Source: Phycicoccus sp. M110.8
Lineage (GTDB): Bacteria > Actinomycetota > Actinomycetes > Actinomycetales > Dermatophilaceae
DNA length: 64,000 bases
Direction: 5' to 3'
Assembly: GCF_032464895.1 (NCBI RefSeq)
Contig: NZ_JAWDIC010000001.1
Span: forward strand, 2,356,001 to 2,420,000
The position numbers and the translations under genes are program-made. The notes below the pieces were generated by a model. It worked only from the letters and a program-made list of their open reading frames with translations. It did not search any database and was not told the DNA's origin. Below are positions 27,321 through 35,904 of this stretch, in pieces (the first letter of the stretch is position 1; each line of letters starts with the position of its first letter).

Positions 27321-27500
27321 ATGGCCGGTTGTGGGTACCCATCTCGAAGGCCGCGCGGTGCCGGCTCGGCCACCCCGGACCTGCTCGAGCTGGCCAGTGC
27401 CGACCTCCTGGTCGCGCGCCTGCGCCGGTTCCTGGCCGTCCTGCGCGACATCGCCCTGACGGAGCAGAAACGCCTGGCCGCTGTCGGTGGGACGCCCTAG
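27321..27500 (+). CDS. Possible small protein of 59 residues, unrecognised
   Basis: The frame starts ATGGCCGGTTGTGGGTACCC and encodes a tail reading TPDLLELASADLLVARLRRF, LAVLRDIALTEQKRL, AAVGGTP. From about residue 12 onward nearly every codon ends in G or C, as in real genes here, and the residue pattern predicts one amphipathic helix. The first eleven codons do not show this bias and no strong ribosome-binding site is visible, so the start is uncertain or the 5' part has been lost. It ends 9 bp before the VOC gene. It may be a real small protein or a remnant of a longer gene. Confidence 0.35.
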   Translation: MAGCGYPSRRPRGAGSATPDLLELASADLLVARLRRFLAVLRDIALTEQKRLAAVGGTP

Positions 27501-27509
27501 CGTCCCGGT

Positions 27510-27911
27510 ATGGCTCTGCGCTGGTACTCCGTCGTCGTCGACTCCCACGACATCGCCGCCCAAGCGCGGTGGTGGGCACAGACCCTCGACTACGTGATCG
27601 TCTTCGAGAACGACGAGGAGGTCGCCGTGATCCCGAGGCACATGTCGCAAGACCCCATCACGGACTCGGCCGAGTGGATGCGGCAGGCGCAGGGCCTGGT
27701 GTTCGTCCGGGTGCCCGAGGAGAAGACGGTGAAGAACCGGCTGCACATCGACCTGGCGCCGCACAGCAGCCAGGACCGCGACGCCGAGATCCGGGCACTG
27801 CTCGACCGCGGCGCCACCCTGGCAGACGTGGGGCAGGGCGACGCCCCCTGGACGGTGCTGCGCGACCCCGAGGGCAACGAGTTCTGCGTGCTGTCCAGCC
27901 GCGAGCGCTGA
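27510..27911 (+). CDS. VOC (glyoxalase-like) family protein
   Basis: A 133-residue single-module vicinal-oxygen-chelate protein: MALRWYSVVVDSHDIAAQAR begins the first beta-alpha-beta-beta-beta unit (WWAQTLDYVIVF), and NRLHIDLAPHSSQDRDAEIR with DPEGNEFCVLSS forms the second. The pattern matches the actinobacterial glyoxalase-like subgroup rather than lactoylglutathione lyase. Substrate unknown. It converges with the glutathione peroxidase gene. Confidence 0.85.
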   Translation: MALRWYSVVVDSHDIAAQARWWAQTLDYVIVFENDEEVAVIPRHMSQDPITDSAEWMRQAQGLVFVRVPEEKTVKNRLHIDLAPHSSQDRDAEIRALLDRGATLADVGQGDAPWTVLRDPEGNEFCVLSSRER

Positions 27912-27969
27912 CGTCGCTGGCGGTTCGGCTCCGCGGGCGGACCAGGTACCTCTGCGGGGCGCGCAGGGG

Positions 27970-28452
<483 letters not shown>

Positions 28453-28513
28453 GGGGCTCCTGACGTCGGGGGGACTCGTCCGAACGCTATTCGGCGTGCG
28501 GGTGCGCCCGGAT

Positions 28514-28575
28514 TGCCGGGTGTGCCCCGACGCGGGCGGCCCGCACCGCAGTGCCGGATGTGCCCCGACGCGGGC
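28514..28575. repeat. Two 24-bp near-identical direct repeats before menC
   Basis: TGCCGGGTGTGCCCCGACGC (continuing GGGC) at 28514-28537 recurs at 28552-28575 as TGCCGGATGTGCCCCGACGC (continuing GGGC), with a single mismatch and a 38-bp period. Both lie in the 168-bp gap between the divergent peroxidase and menC genes, so they could be paired regulator sites for either promoter. Confidence 0.75.
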
Positions 28576-28620
28576 CGACCGCGCGGGACCGGCCTCCCGG
28601 TCGTCTGGTGGAATGACGCC

Positions 28621-29613
28621 ATGACCGACCTCCCGCCGCTCGAGGAGCTGCTCGAGGGGATGCGGGTGGTGTCGATCCCGATGCGGACCCGGTTCCGCGG
28701 GGTCACGGTGCGCGAGGCGGTCCTGCTGCAGGGACCCGTCGGGTGGGGCGAGTTCTCGCCGTTCCTCGAGTACGCCGCGCCGGAGGCTGCGCGCTGGCTC
28801 GCCGCGGGGGTCGAGGCCGCCTGGCGCGGGTGGCCCGCGCCCGTGAGGGCCGAGGTGCCCGTGAACGCGACCGTGCCCGCGGTGCCGGCCGCAAGGGTCC
28901 CGGAGGTGTTGGCGCGGTACGACGGGACCACCACCGCCAAGGTGAAGGTCGCCGAGCCCGGCCAGTCGCTGGCCGACGACCTCGACCGGGTCGCGGCCGT
29001 GCGCGACGTGCTGGGTCCGCGCGGTCGCATCCGGGTCGACGCCAACGGCGCCTGGTCGCTCGACGACGCCGTCCGTGCCCTGACCGCCCTCGCAGCGCAC
29101 GACCTGGAGTACGCCGAGCAGCCGTGCGCCACCGTGCCCGAGCTGCGCGACCTGCGCCTCGCGCTCGCCCGCGGCGGCGTCGACGTCCCGGTCGCGGCGG
29201 ACGAGTCGATCCGCAAGGCGGACGACCCGATCCGGGTGGCGCGCGAGGGCGCCGCCGACGTCGTGGTGGTCAAGGTCGCCCCGCTGGCGGGGGTGCGCCG
29301 GGCGCTCGAGGTCGTGGCCGAGTGCGGCCTGCCGGCGGTCGTCTCCTCCGCCCTCGACACCAGCATCGGCATGCGTGCAGGCGTGGCCCTGGCCGCGGCA
29401 CTGCCGGACCTGGACCACGCGTGCGGCCTCGGGACGGTGGCGCTGCTCGAGGGCGACGTCACGACCGACCCCCTGGTCCCCGTCCGTGGTGTCCTCGCGG
29501 GGCGCGACGTCGTGGGCGACGAGGCGCTGCTGGACCGCTGGGCGGCCGCCGACGACCGGGTCGCGTGGTGGCGCGAGCGGGTGGCCGCGGCGCACGCCGT
29601 GCTCGCCGGCTGA
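28621..29613 (+). CDS. menC: o-Succinylbenzoate synthase
   Basis: A 330-residue enolase-superfamily enzyme dehydrating SHCHC to o-succinylbenzoate. The catalytic lysine pair is in TAKVKV (Lys107/Lys109). Metal ligands are Asp140 (VDANGAW), Glu166 (EQPC) and Asp194 (ADES), with Lys218 (VVVKVAPL) on the opposite face. ATG at 28621 gives a standard-length protein; the frame is open further upstream across the direct repeats, but without a ribosome-binding site. Confidence 0.93.
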   Translation: MTDLPPLEELLEGMRVVSIPMRTRFRGVTVREAVLLQGPVGWGEFSPFLEYAAPEAARWLAAGVEAAWRGWPAPVRAEVPVNATVPAVPAARVPEVLARYDGTTTAKVKVAEPGQSLADDLDRVAAVRDVLGPRGRIRVDANGAWSLDDAVRALTALAAHDLEYAEQPCATVPELRDLRLALARGGVDVPVAADESIRKADDPIRVAREGAADVVVVKVAPLAGVRRALEVVAECGLPAVVSSALDTSIGMRAGVALAAALPDLDHACGLGTVALLEGDVTTDPLVPVRGVLAGRDVVGDEALLDRWAAADDRVAWWRERVAAAHAVLAG

Positions 29614-29691
29614 ACCGGACCCTGAAGCGGCCCCAGCGACCACGTCCGGCGCGACGCGACGGGGGACCGGATCGCCGCTACGGTCGGACGG

Positions 29692-30921
29692 GTGAACATC
29701 GTCTTCGTCGAGCCGGGCTTCCCGGCCAACCAGCGCCGGTTCGCACTCGCCCTCGCCTCGGTGGGGGCGAACGTCTTCGGGATCGGCGAGTCCGACGAGT
29801 GGGCGCTCGACGACGAGCTGCGCGGCGCCCTGTCCGGCTACTACAAGGTCGGCTCGGTGACGAACCTGCGCGAGATGACAGAGGCCACGAGGTTCATCCA
29901 GTCCAAGGTCTGGGTCGACCGGCTCGAGGCCACGGTGGAGGCGCACACGATGGTCGCCGCTCAGGTGCGCGAGGCGACCGGCATACCGGGCACCTCGGTG
30001 CACACGACGTGGCTGTGCCGCGACAAGCCTTCGATGAAGGAGGCGCTGCGCCAGGCGGGCGTCCCGACGGCGGCGTCGGCCGCGGTCGACCACGCCCACG
30101 AGGCCTGGGAGTTCGCCGAGCGCGTCGGCTACCCGCTCGTGCTGAAGCCGCGCGACGGCGCCGGAGCCAAGGACACGGTGCGTGTCGACGACGACACGGA
30201 GCTGGGGCACGCCCTCACCGACTTCGGGTCGCACGGCGCGACCTCGATCGCGATCGAGGAGTTCGTCGAGGGGCACGAGGGCTTCTACGACACCATCGCC
30301 CACGACGGGCAGGTGGTCCACGACTGGACGACGCACTACTTCCCGAACGTCCTCGAGGCGATGCGCACCCGGTGGATCTCGCCGCAGTTCGTCACGACGA
30401 ACCGGATGGCGGACTCGCCGTTCTACGACGAGGTGCGCGAGCTGGGGCAGCGGGTCATCGAGGCGCTCGGCATCGGCACCAGCGCCACCCACATGGAGTG
30501 GTTCCACGGGCCCAAGGGACTGAAGTTCTCCGAGATCGGCGCCCGGCCTCCCGGCGTGGGCTGCTGGGACCTGTACTCGGCGAGCAACGACGTCGACGTC
30601 TACCGCGAGTGGGCCCACGTCATCGTCCACGGGACGCCGGAGCGCCGGATGCACCGCCCCTACTCAGCGGGCATCATCGCGCTGCGCCCCGACCGCGACG
30701 GGCGCATCGTCGGCCACAGCGGGCTGCACGAGATCCGCGACCGCTACAACGAGTGGGTCATCGACGCGTACTTCCCGCCCGAGGGCCACCTGACCCAACC
30801 GGTGGAGGCCGGCTACATGGCGAACGCCTACGTCCGGATGCGCCACCCCGACTACGACGTGCTCCGCGGGATGCTCGACGACGTGGGCCGCACGGTCCAG
30901 GTCCACGCGGTGCCCTGCTGA
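29692..30921 (+). CDS. ATP-grasp domain ligase of unknown substrate
   Basis: A 409-residue protein with an N-terminal pre-ATP-grasp Rossmann-like part (MNIVFVEPGFPANQRRFALA), a short-chain helix with DKPSMKEALRQAGVPTAASA, ATP-binding strands YPLVLKPRDGAGAKDTVRVD and IAIEEFVEGHEGFYDT, and the metal/ATP site LKFSEIGARPPGVGCWDLYS. Such enzymes join a carboxylate to an amine or thiol through an acyl-phosphate. First gene of a compact six-gene operon (spacings 15, 13 and 10 bp, then two 4-bp overlaps). GTG start at 29692. It is not a recognisable purine, carbamoyl-phosphate or cyanophycin enzyme by sequence length or motifs. Confidence 0.8.
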   Translation: MNIVFVEPGFPANQRRFALALASVGANVFGIGESDEWALDDELRGALSGYYKVGSVTNLREMTEATRFIQSKVWVDRLEATVEAHTMVAAQVREATGIPGTSVHTTWLCRDKPSMKEALRQAGVPTAASAAVDHAHEAWEFAERVGYPLVLKPRDGAGAKDTVRVDDDTELGHALTDFGSHGATSIAIEEFVEGHEGFYDTIAHDGQVVHDWTTHYFPNVLEAMRTRWISPQFVTTNRMADSPFYDEVRELGQRVIEALGIGTSATHMEWFHGPKGLKFSEIGARPPGVGCWDLYSASNDVDVYREWAHVIVHGTPERRMHRPYSAGIIALRPDRDGRIVGHSGLHEIRDRYNEWVIDAYFPPEGHLTQPVEAGYMANAYVRMRHPDYDVLRGMLDDVGRTVQVHAVPC

Positions 30922-30936
30922 GGCGCCCGCTGCACC

Positions 30937-31851
30937 ATGCGAACCGTCCTGCTGGGTCCCCAGCGCTTCATGACGACTGCGGGCACCGCCCTGCGCTCCC
31001 TCGGCGTCGACGGCCCGGTCGCGACGATCAACGCCGGCTGGGAGGAGCGCGAGGACGACGTCGCCGAGCTCGACGGCGTCCTCGGTGGCGACACCCGGCA
31101 CCTGCGCCTGCACCACCGGATGTTCGACGTCCTCGAGAAGGACCCCGCCTTCGCCGCGGCCGGGCTCGCCTTCCGGGACCGGCACGACGCACTGCTGTCG
31201 GTCTACCGCTCGAGGCTGCAGAGCGCCCTCGACGACGCCTACGCGCTCCAGCGGCGCGGGGCCGGCTTCGACGCCCTCGACGACGCCGTGGAGGTCGTGC
31301 GGCACGTCGACCGCTGGTATGCCGGCAAGCTCAAGGAGCTGTACGCGGACCTCGACGCCACGGCGCCGATCGACGACAGCGGGGTGATCGGCTGGCACCG
31401 CGGGGAGATCGCGGCCCTGCTGGCGGGGTCGGCGGCGCTCGCGCTCACCGGCGGCCACGTCGGCACGCTGCTGCGGGCCTTGCGGCTGTTCGCGATCCGC
31501 ATCCCGGACGAGCTGCCCGTGGTCGCCTGGTCGGCCGGCGCGATGGCGCTGACCGAGCGCGTCGTGCTCTTCCACGACCACGGGCCGGAGGGGGCGAGCG
31601 AGGCCGAGGTGTACGACCGCGGGCTGGGTCGCGTGCGCGGGGTCGTCGCGCTGCCGCACGCGCGTCGGCGGCTGCGGCTCGACGACCCGGCGCGGTGCTC
31701 GGTGCTGGCGCGCCGGTTCGGGGAGCAGCACTGCGTCCTGCTCGACGACGGCACGGCGCTCGAGCTCGGCGAGGACGGCGGCCTGCCGCCCGGGGCGCGG
31801 ATCCTCGGGCTCGACGGAGCGGTCCACGACATGCGCGAGGCGTTGCGGTGA
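30937..31851 (+). CDS. Peptidase S51 / class-I GATase-like protein
   Basis: A 304-residue protein. A nucleophile elbow VVAWSAGAMALTERVV places Ser199 where S51 peptidases (dipeptidase E, cyanophycinase) have their catalytic serine, and ALTGGHVGTLLRALRLF before it resembles the oxyanion segment of that fold. The N-terminal half (RTVLLGPQRFMTTAGTALRS onwards) is an unusual helical insertion. Assignment to the S51/GATase-like superfamily is by motif only. Encoded 15 bp downstream of the ATP-grasp gene, so it may hydrolyse or transfer the group that enzyme handles. Confidence 0.6.
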   Translation: MRTVLLGPQRFMTTAGTALRSLGVDGPVATINAGWEEREDDVAELDGVLGGDTRHLRLHHRMFDVLEKDPAFAAAGLAFRDRHDALLSVYRSRLQSALDDAYALQRRGAGFDALDDAVEVVRHVDRWYAGKLKELYADLDATAPIDDSGVIGWHRGEIAALLAGSAALALTGGHVGTLLRALRLFAIRIPDELPVVAWSAGAMALTERVVLFHDHGPEGASEAEVYDRGLGRVRGVVALPHARRRLRLDDPARCSVLARRFGEQHCVLLDDGTALELGEDGGLPPGARILGLDGAVHDMREALR

Positions 31852-31864
31852 CAGGGGTGCGGCG

Positions 31865-33010
31865 GTGAGCGGGCGGCTGGCGGTCAACCGGCTGCGCGAC
31901 CGCCTGCCCGTGGGGCCGGCGGCGGTGGACCGGTTCGTCGCCCGGCACGGCGCGCCGATCGTCGAGGGGGAGCGCGTCACGTTCCTCTTCCGGGGCGAGG
32001 CCGACGAGGTGCGGGTCCGGCACCGGGTCGTCGGCCTGACCGACCCGCTGCCCATGCGGCTGCTGCCCGGCACGGACCTGTGGGCCGTCACGACCGAGCT
32101 GCCGAGCGGGTCGCGGGTCGAGTACCAGCTCGAGACCCGCCGCGGCGAGCACTACGAGACGTTCAACGACCCGCTCAACCCTCGGGTCGCGCACTCGCCC
32201 GTCGGGTCGAGCTCGGTCTGCGCTGCGACCGGCTACGAGGTGCCCGACTGGGTGCACCACGACCCCGAGGCGCGGCAGGGGGAGATCGTCGAGGACACGT
32301 TGCGCTCCAAGGCGTTGCGGCGCGAGCAGCCGGTCAAGCTGTACCTGCCCGCCCGGTACACGACGGCCCAGCGGTACCCGCTCCTCGTCGTCCACGACGG
32401 CACCGACTACCTCGACTACGCGGCGATGAAGACCGTGCTCGACAACCTCATCCACCGGCTCGACGTGGCCCCGCTGGTCGCGGCGTTCGTCCCGCCGCGC
32501 GACCGGCTGAAGGAGTACCCCAACCACGCCCCGCACGCCCGGTTCGTCGCGCGGGAGCTGCTGCCGACCCTGGCCGAGCGCCTGCCGCTGGTCGACGACC
32601 CGGCCGGCCGGTGCCTCATGGGCAGCAGCTTCGGCGGGATCGCGTCGCTGTCGACGGCTGTGCGGTACCCGGGGGTGTTCGGGTCGCTGTTCCTGCAGTC
32701 GGCCTCGCTCGTCTTCACCGACATCGGGACGGACCACGGTGGTGGGCCCCCGTTCGACCCGGTGGTGAAGTTCGTGAACCGCTACCGCGCCAAGCCGACG
32801 GCACCGGTCGAGCGGATCTTCATGTCGTGCGGCACCTACGAGCCGCTCATCACGCCCAACCGGTCGATGGTGCAGGTGTTCCGCGCCGCCGGCATGGACG
32901 TGAAGTACGTCGAGGCGCGAGACGGCCACAACTGGGAGGACTGGCGCGACCGCCTGCGCGACGGCCTCTCGTGGCTGTTCCCCGGTCCCCAGAAGTTCGT
33001 CTACGAGTGA
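31865..33010 (+). CDS. Alpha/beta-hydrolase-fold esterase, enterochelin-esterase-like with N-terminal beta domain
   Basis: A 381-residue protein. Residues about 25-125 form an early-set/CBM48-like beta domain (VTFLFRGEADEVRVRHRVVG, FNDPLNPR) as in enterochelin esterases. The esterase-D-type hydrolase domain follows, with KLYLPARYTTAQRYPLLVVH (continuing DGTDYLDY), the nucleophile elbow LMGSSFGGIAS (Ser near residue 255) and the catalytic His in ARDGHNWEDWRDRLR. No signal peptide, so it should act in the cytoplasm. GTG start, 13 bp after the previous gene. Confidence 0.82.
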   Translation: MSGRLAVNRLRDRLPVGPAAVDRFVARHGAPIVEGERVTFLFRGEADEVRVRHRVVGLTDPLPMRLLPGTDLWAVTTELPSGSRVEYQLETRRGEHYETFNDPLNPRVAHSPVGSSSVCAATGYEVPDWVHHDPEARQGEIVEDTLRSKALRREQPVKLYLPARYTTAQRYPLLVVHDGTDYLDYAAMKTVLDNLIHRLDVAPLVAAFVPPRDRLKEYPNHAPHARFVARELLPTLAERLPLVDDPAGRCLMGSSFGGIASLSTAVRYPGVFGSLFLQSASLVFTDIGTDHGGGPPFDPVVKFVNRYRAKPTAPVERIFMSCGTYEPLITPNRSMVQVFRAAGMDVKYVEARDGHNWEDWRDRLRDGLSWLFPGPQKFVYE

Positions 33011-33020
33011 GGAGCCCGAC

Positions 33021-33743
33021 GTGAAGGTGACCGAGCGCTGGCACTCGGACCGCATGGACCGCGACATCACGCTGGTCCGCTGGGGCCACTACGGCACGCC
33101 CGTCCTGCTCCTGCCGACGGCGGGTGGCGACGCCGAGGAGGTCGAGCGCAACCAGCTCGTCGGCCACCTGTGGCCGATGGTCGAGGCCGGCCGGGTCAAG
33201 GTCTACTCGTGCGACAGTGCGGCGGGGCAGGCGATGATGCGCCGCGAGGGCTCGACCGACCACCGTCGCTGGCTGTTCGACGCCTACCAGCGCGCGGTGG
33301 CGGAGGAGGTCGTGCCGGCGATCCACGCCGACTCCTCCGCGTCGCCCGTCGTCGTCGCCGGAGCCTCGATCGGCGCATTCAACTCCCTCGCCCTGCTGTG
33401 CCGCTTCCCCCACCTGTTCGGTGCTGCCGTCTGCATGAGCGGGACGTACTCGATCGAGCGGTTCATCGGTGGCGGCTTCACCGACGACTTCTACTACGCC
33501 TCGCCGCTGCACTTCCTGCCCGGGCTCGAGGGACCCCAGCTCGACACCCTGCGCAGCCGGTTCGTCGTGCTGGCAACGGGATCCGGCCGGTGGGAGGACC
33601 CCGGCGGCGCGTGGGAGGTGGCCGGGGTGCTGGGCGACAAGCGTGTGCCCAACCGGGTCGACGACTGGGGCCCGTCCTACGACCACGACTGGCCGACGTG
33701 GTGGGAGATGCTGCCGCTCTACCTCGACGACCTGGTCCCGTGA
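33021..33743 (+). CDS. Second alpha/beta-hydrolase-fold esterase of the cluster
   Basis: A 240-residue single-domain esterase. KVTERWHSDRMDRDITLVRW with the following HYGTPVLLLPTAGGDAEE starts the fold; the nucleophile elbow VVVAGASIGAFNSLALLCRF places Ser116, and PSYDHDWPTWWEMLP supplies the probable catalytic His. It belongs to the esterase-D/PHB-depolymerase-like group but is much shorter than its upstream neighbour and lacks the beta domain. Ten bp after that gene and overlapping the M20 peptidase gene by four bases. Two hydrolases side by side suggest sequential or heteromeric action. Confidence 0.8.
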   Translation: MKVTERWHSDRMDRDITLVRWGHYGTPVLLLPTAGGDAEEVERNQLVGHLWPMVEAGRVKVYSCDSAAGQAMMRREGSTDHRRWLFDAYQRAVAEEVVPAIHADSSASPVVVAGASIGAFNSLALLCRFPHLFGAAVCMSGTYSIERFIGGGFTDDFYYASPLHFLPGLEGPQLDTLRSRFVVLATGSGRWEDPGGAWEVAGVLGDKRVPNRVDDWGPSYDHDWPTWWEMLPLYLDDLVP

Positions 33744-35131
33744 GCGGGGACCTCGCCGGGCGGCTGGCCGCGGCCGTGGAGGCCGGTATGCCGCGGGTTC
33801 GCGGCGACCTCGCGCGGCTCGTCGGGTGCCGGTCGGTCGCCAACGCGGCGATCGAGCCGGTGGAGGAGTGCCGGCGCGCGGCGTCGCTGGTCGCGGAGCT
33901 GCTGCGCGACGTCGGGCTGGACGGAGTGGAGGCGCTGCCGGCGCCTGACGGGTCACAGGCCGTCGTGGGCCGCACTGCCGGACCGGCCGGCGCCGCTCGC
34001 GTCCTGCTGTACTCCCACCACGACGTCGTCCCGGTCGGGGACCCCGGTGCCTGGACGGTGCCGCCGTGGGAGCTGACCGAGCGTGACGGGCGTTGGTACG
34101 GCAGGGGATCCGCCGACTGCAAGGGCAACCTCATGGCCTCCGTCCTGGCCCTGCGGGCGCTGCGCGAGGTGCTGGGGTCGTGGCCGGTCGAGGTCGCGGT
34201 CGTGTGCGAGGGCTCGGAGGAGCAGTCGAGCGGCGGCATGGAGGCGCTCGCGCGGCAGTCGCCCGAGCTCGTCGACTGCGACGCCCTCCTCATCGCCGAC
34301 ACGGGCAACGTCGAGCGGGGGCTGCCCACGCTGACCACGTCGCTGCGTGGCACGGGCAGCGTGCTGGTGACCGTCCGCACCATGGCGCACGCCGCGCACT
34401 CGGGGATGTTCGGCGGCGCCGCGCCCGACGCGCTGCAGGCCCTCGTCGCGACGCTGGCGACCCTGCGTGACGCCACCGGCGAGACCACCATCGACGGCCT
34501 CGACCGCTCGGGGACGTGGGACGGCAACCCGTTCGAGGAGGACAGGTTCCGCCAGGACACTGCCCTGCTGGACGGCGTCGACCCGCTTCGGGGCGACGGC
34601 ACGGTCGCCGACCTCCTGTGGGCGCGACCGGCCGCCACGGTGATCGCCCTCGACGCCACGCCGGTCGCACAGGTCACCGCGGCGGTGCACGCCGAGGCGC
34701 GTGCGGTGGTGAACCTGCGCGTGCCACCGGAGGTCGACGCCGCCCGTGCCCAGCAGCTCCTGGTCGAGCACCTGGTCCGGCACACCCCCTACGGCGCCCA
34801 CGTCGAGGCCAGGCCGGTTTCGCTGGGACAGGGCTTCCGCGCCCGCACCGACGGCCCGGCATACGCGGCCATGGGGCGGGCGATGCGCACGGCGTTCGGG
34901 CGCGACGTGGTCACCACGGGCCAGGGCGGCTCGATCCCGCTCGCCACGGCGTTCGCCGAGCTGGTGCCGCACGCCGAGATCCTCCTGCTCGGGGTCGAGG
35001 AGCCGGCCTCCCGCATCCACGCCGTCGACGAGTCGGTCGACCCGGGAGAGCTGCAGGGCACGGCCCTGGCGCAGGCGCTCTTCCTCGCCGACCTCGGAGG
35101 CCTGCTCGGCGGGGAGGGGGACGGCGGATGA
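33740..35131 (+). CDS. M20 family metallopeptidase (dipeptidase-like)
   Basis: A 463-residue zinc aminoacylase/carboxypeptidase-type enzyme. Metal and catalytic residues are His93/His94 and Asp95 (LLYSHHDVVPVG), Asp126 (GRGSADCKGNLMAS), Glu160/Glu161 (CEGSEEQSSGG) and a late His (ASRIHAVDESVD). The lid-dimerisation domain covers roughly residues 205-340. Family members cleave dipeptides or N-acyl amino acids. GTG start within the overlap with the esterase gene. Confidence 0.9.
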   Translation: MSGDLAGRLAAAVEAGMPRVRGDLARLVGCRSVANAAIEPVEECRRAASLVAELLRDVGLDGVEALPAPDGSQAVVGRTAGPAGAARVLLYSHHDVVPVGDPGAWTVPPWELTERDGRWYGRGSADCKGNLMASVLALRALREVLGSWPVEVAVVCEGSEEQSSGGMEALARQSPELVDCDALLIADTGNVERGLPTLTTSLRGTGSVLVTVRTMAHAAHSGMFGGAAPDALQALVATLATLRDATGETTIDGLDRSGTWDGNPFEEDRFRQDTALLDGVDPLRGDGTVADLLWARPAATVIALDATPVAQVTAAVHAEARAVVNLRVPPEVDAARAQQLLVEHLVRHTPYGAHVEARPVSLGQGFRARTDGPAYAAMGRAMRTAFGRDVVTTGQGGSIPLATAFAELVPHAEILLLGVEEPASRIHAVDESVDPGELQGTALAQALFLADLGGLLGGEGDGG

Positions 35132-35901
35132 GGGTGCGCTGGGTGTGGGCGTTCCTCGACCTGCCGGAGCCGGGGTTCGAGGAGTCGGTCGAGTTCTGGC
35201 GGGCCGTGACGCGGACCCGCGTCTCCACGCGCCGGGGGGACGAGGGCCAGTTCGCCACGCTCCTGCCGCAGCAGGGGGACCCGTGGGTCAAGGTGCAGCG
35301 GGTCGGCGGCCCGGGCGGCATCCACGTCGACCTCGACGTCGAGGGCCCCCTGGAGCAGGCGCGCGACGAGGCTGTCGCGGTGGGGGCGACGGTGCTGCGC
35401 GAGGACCTTGAGGACGGCGTGCTGGGCGTCGTCGTGTGCCGGTCGCCGGGCGGCTTCGTCTTCTGCCTCACCCGGTGGCGGCCCGAGGAGCGCGGAGAGG
35501 GGCAGGTGCGAGCCGGGCAGGACAGCCTGCTCGACCAGGTGTGCCTCGACATCCCACCGAGCCGGTATGCCGCGGAGGCCGCGTTCTGGTCGGCCCTCAC
35601 CGGGTGGGCGGTGCAGGGCGTGGACTCGCCGGAGTTCGAGCGGCTGGAGTGGCCGGGCGGGATGCCGGTCCGGTTCCTGCTGCAGCGGCTCGACTCCGAC
35701 GAGGGACCGGTGCGCGGCCACGTCGACCTCGCCTGCCTCGACCGCGAGGCCGAGGCGGCCCGTCACGTCGAGCTCGGCGCCGAGCGCGTCGGCCCCGGCG
35801 ACGGGTGGGTCGTCATGCGGTCGCCCGTCGGACACGCGTACTGCTGCACCGGTCGCCACCCGGTGACGGGAGGTGCGCCGCCCGGCCCCGTCCGCGGTTA
35901 G
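35128..35901 (+). CDS. Tandem-VOC (glyoxalase-like) protein
   Basis: A 257-residue protein made of two VOC modules. The first (about 1-118) has VWAFLDLPEPGFEESVEFWR and GGIHVDLDVEG; the second (about 128-245) has LDQVCLDIPPSRYAAEAAFW and RGHVDLACLDREAEAARHVE. Each half carries a beta-alpha-beta-beta-beta repeat and an HVDL strand where metal or ligand often binds. ATG overlaps the M20 stop by four bases, so it is the last gene of the ATP-grasp operon. No substrate can be assigned. Confidence 0.82.
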   Translation: MRVRWVWAFLDLPEPGFEESVEFWRAVTRTRVSTRRGDEGQFATLLPQQGDPWVKVQRVGGPGGIHVDLDVEGPLEQARDEAVAVGATVLREDLEDGVLGVVVCRSPGGFVFCLTRWRPEERGEGQVRAGQDSLLDQVCLDIPPSRYAAEAAFWSALTGWAVQGVDSPEFERLEWPGGMPVRFLLQRLDSDEGPVRGHVDLACLDREAEAARHVELGAERVGPGDGWVVMRSPVGHAYCCTGRHPVTGGAPPGPVRG

Positions 35902-35904
35902 CGT

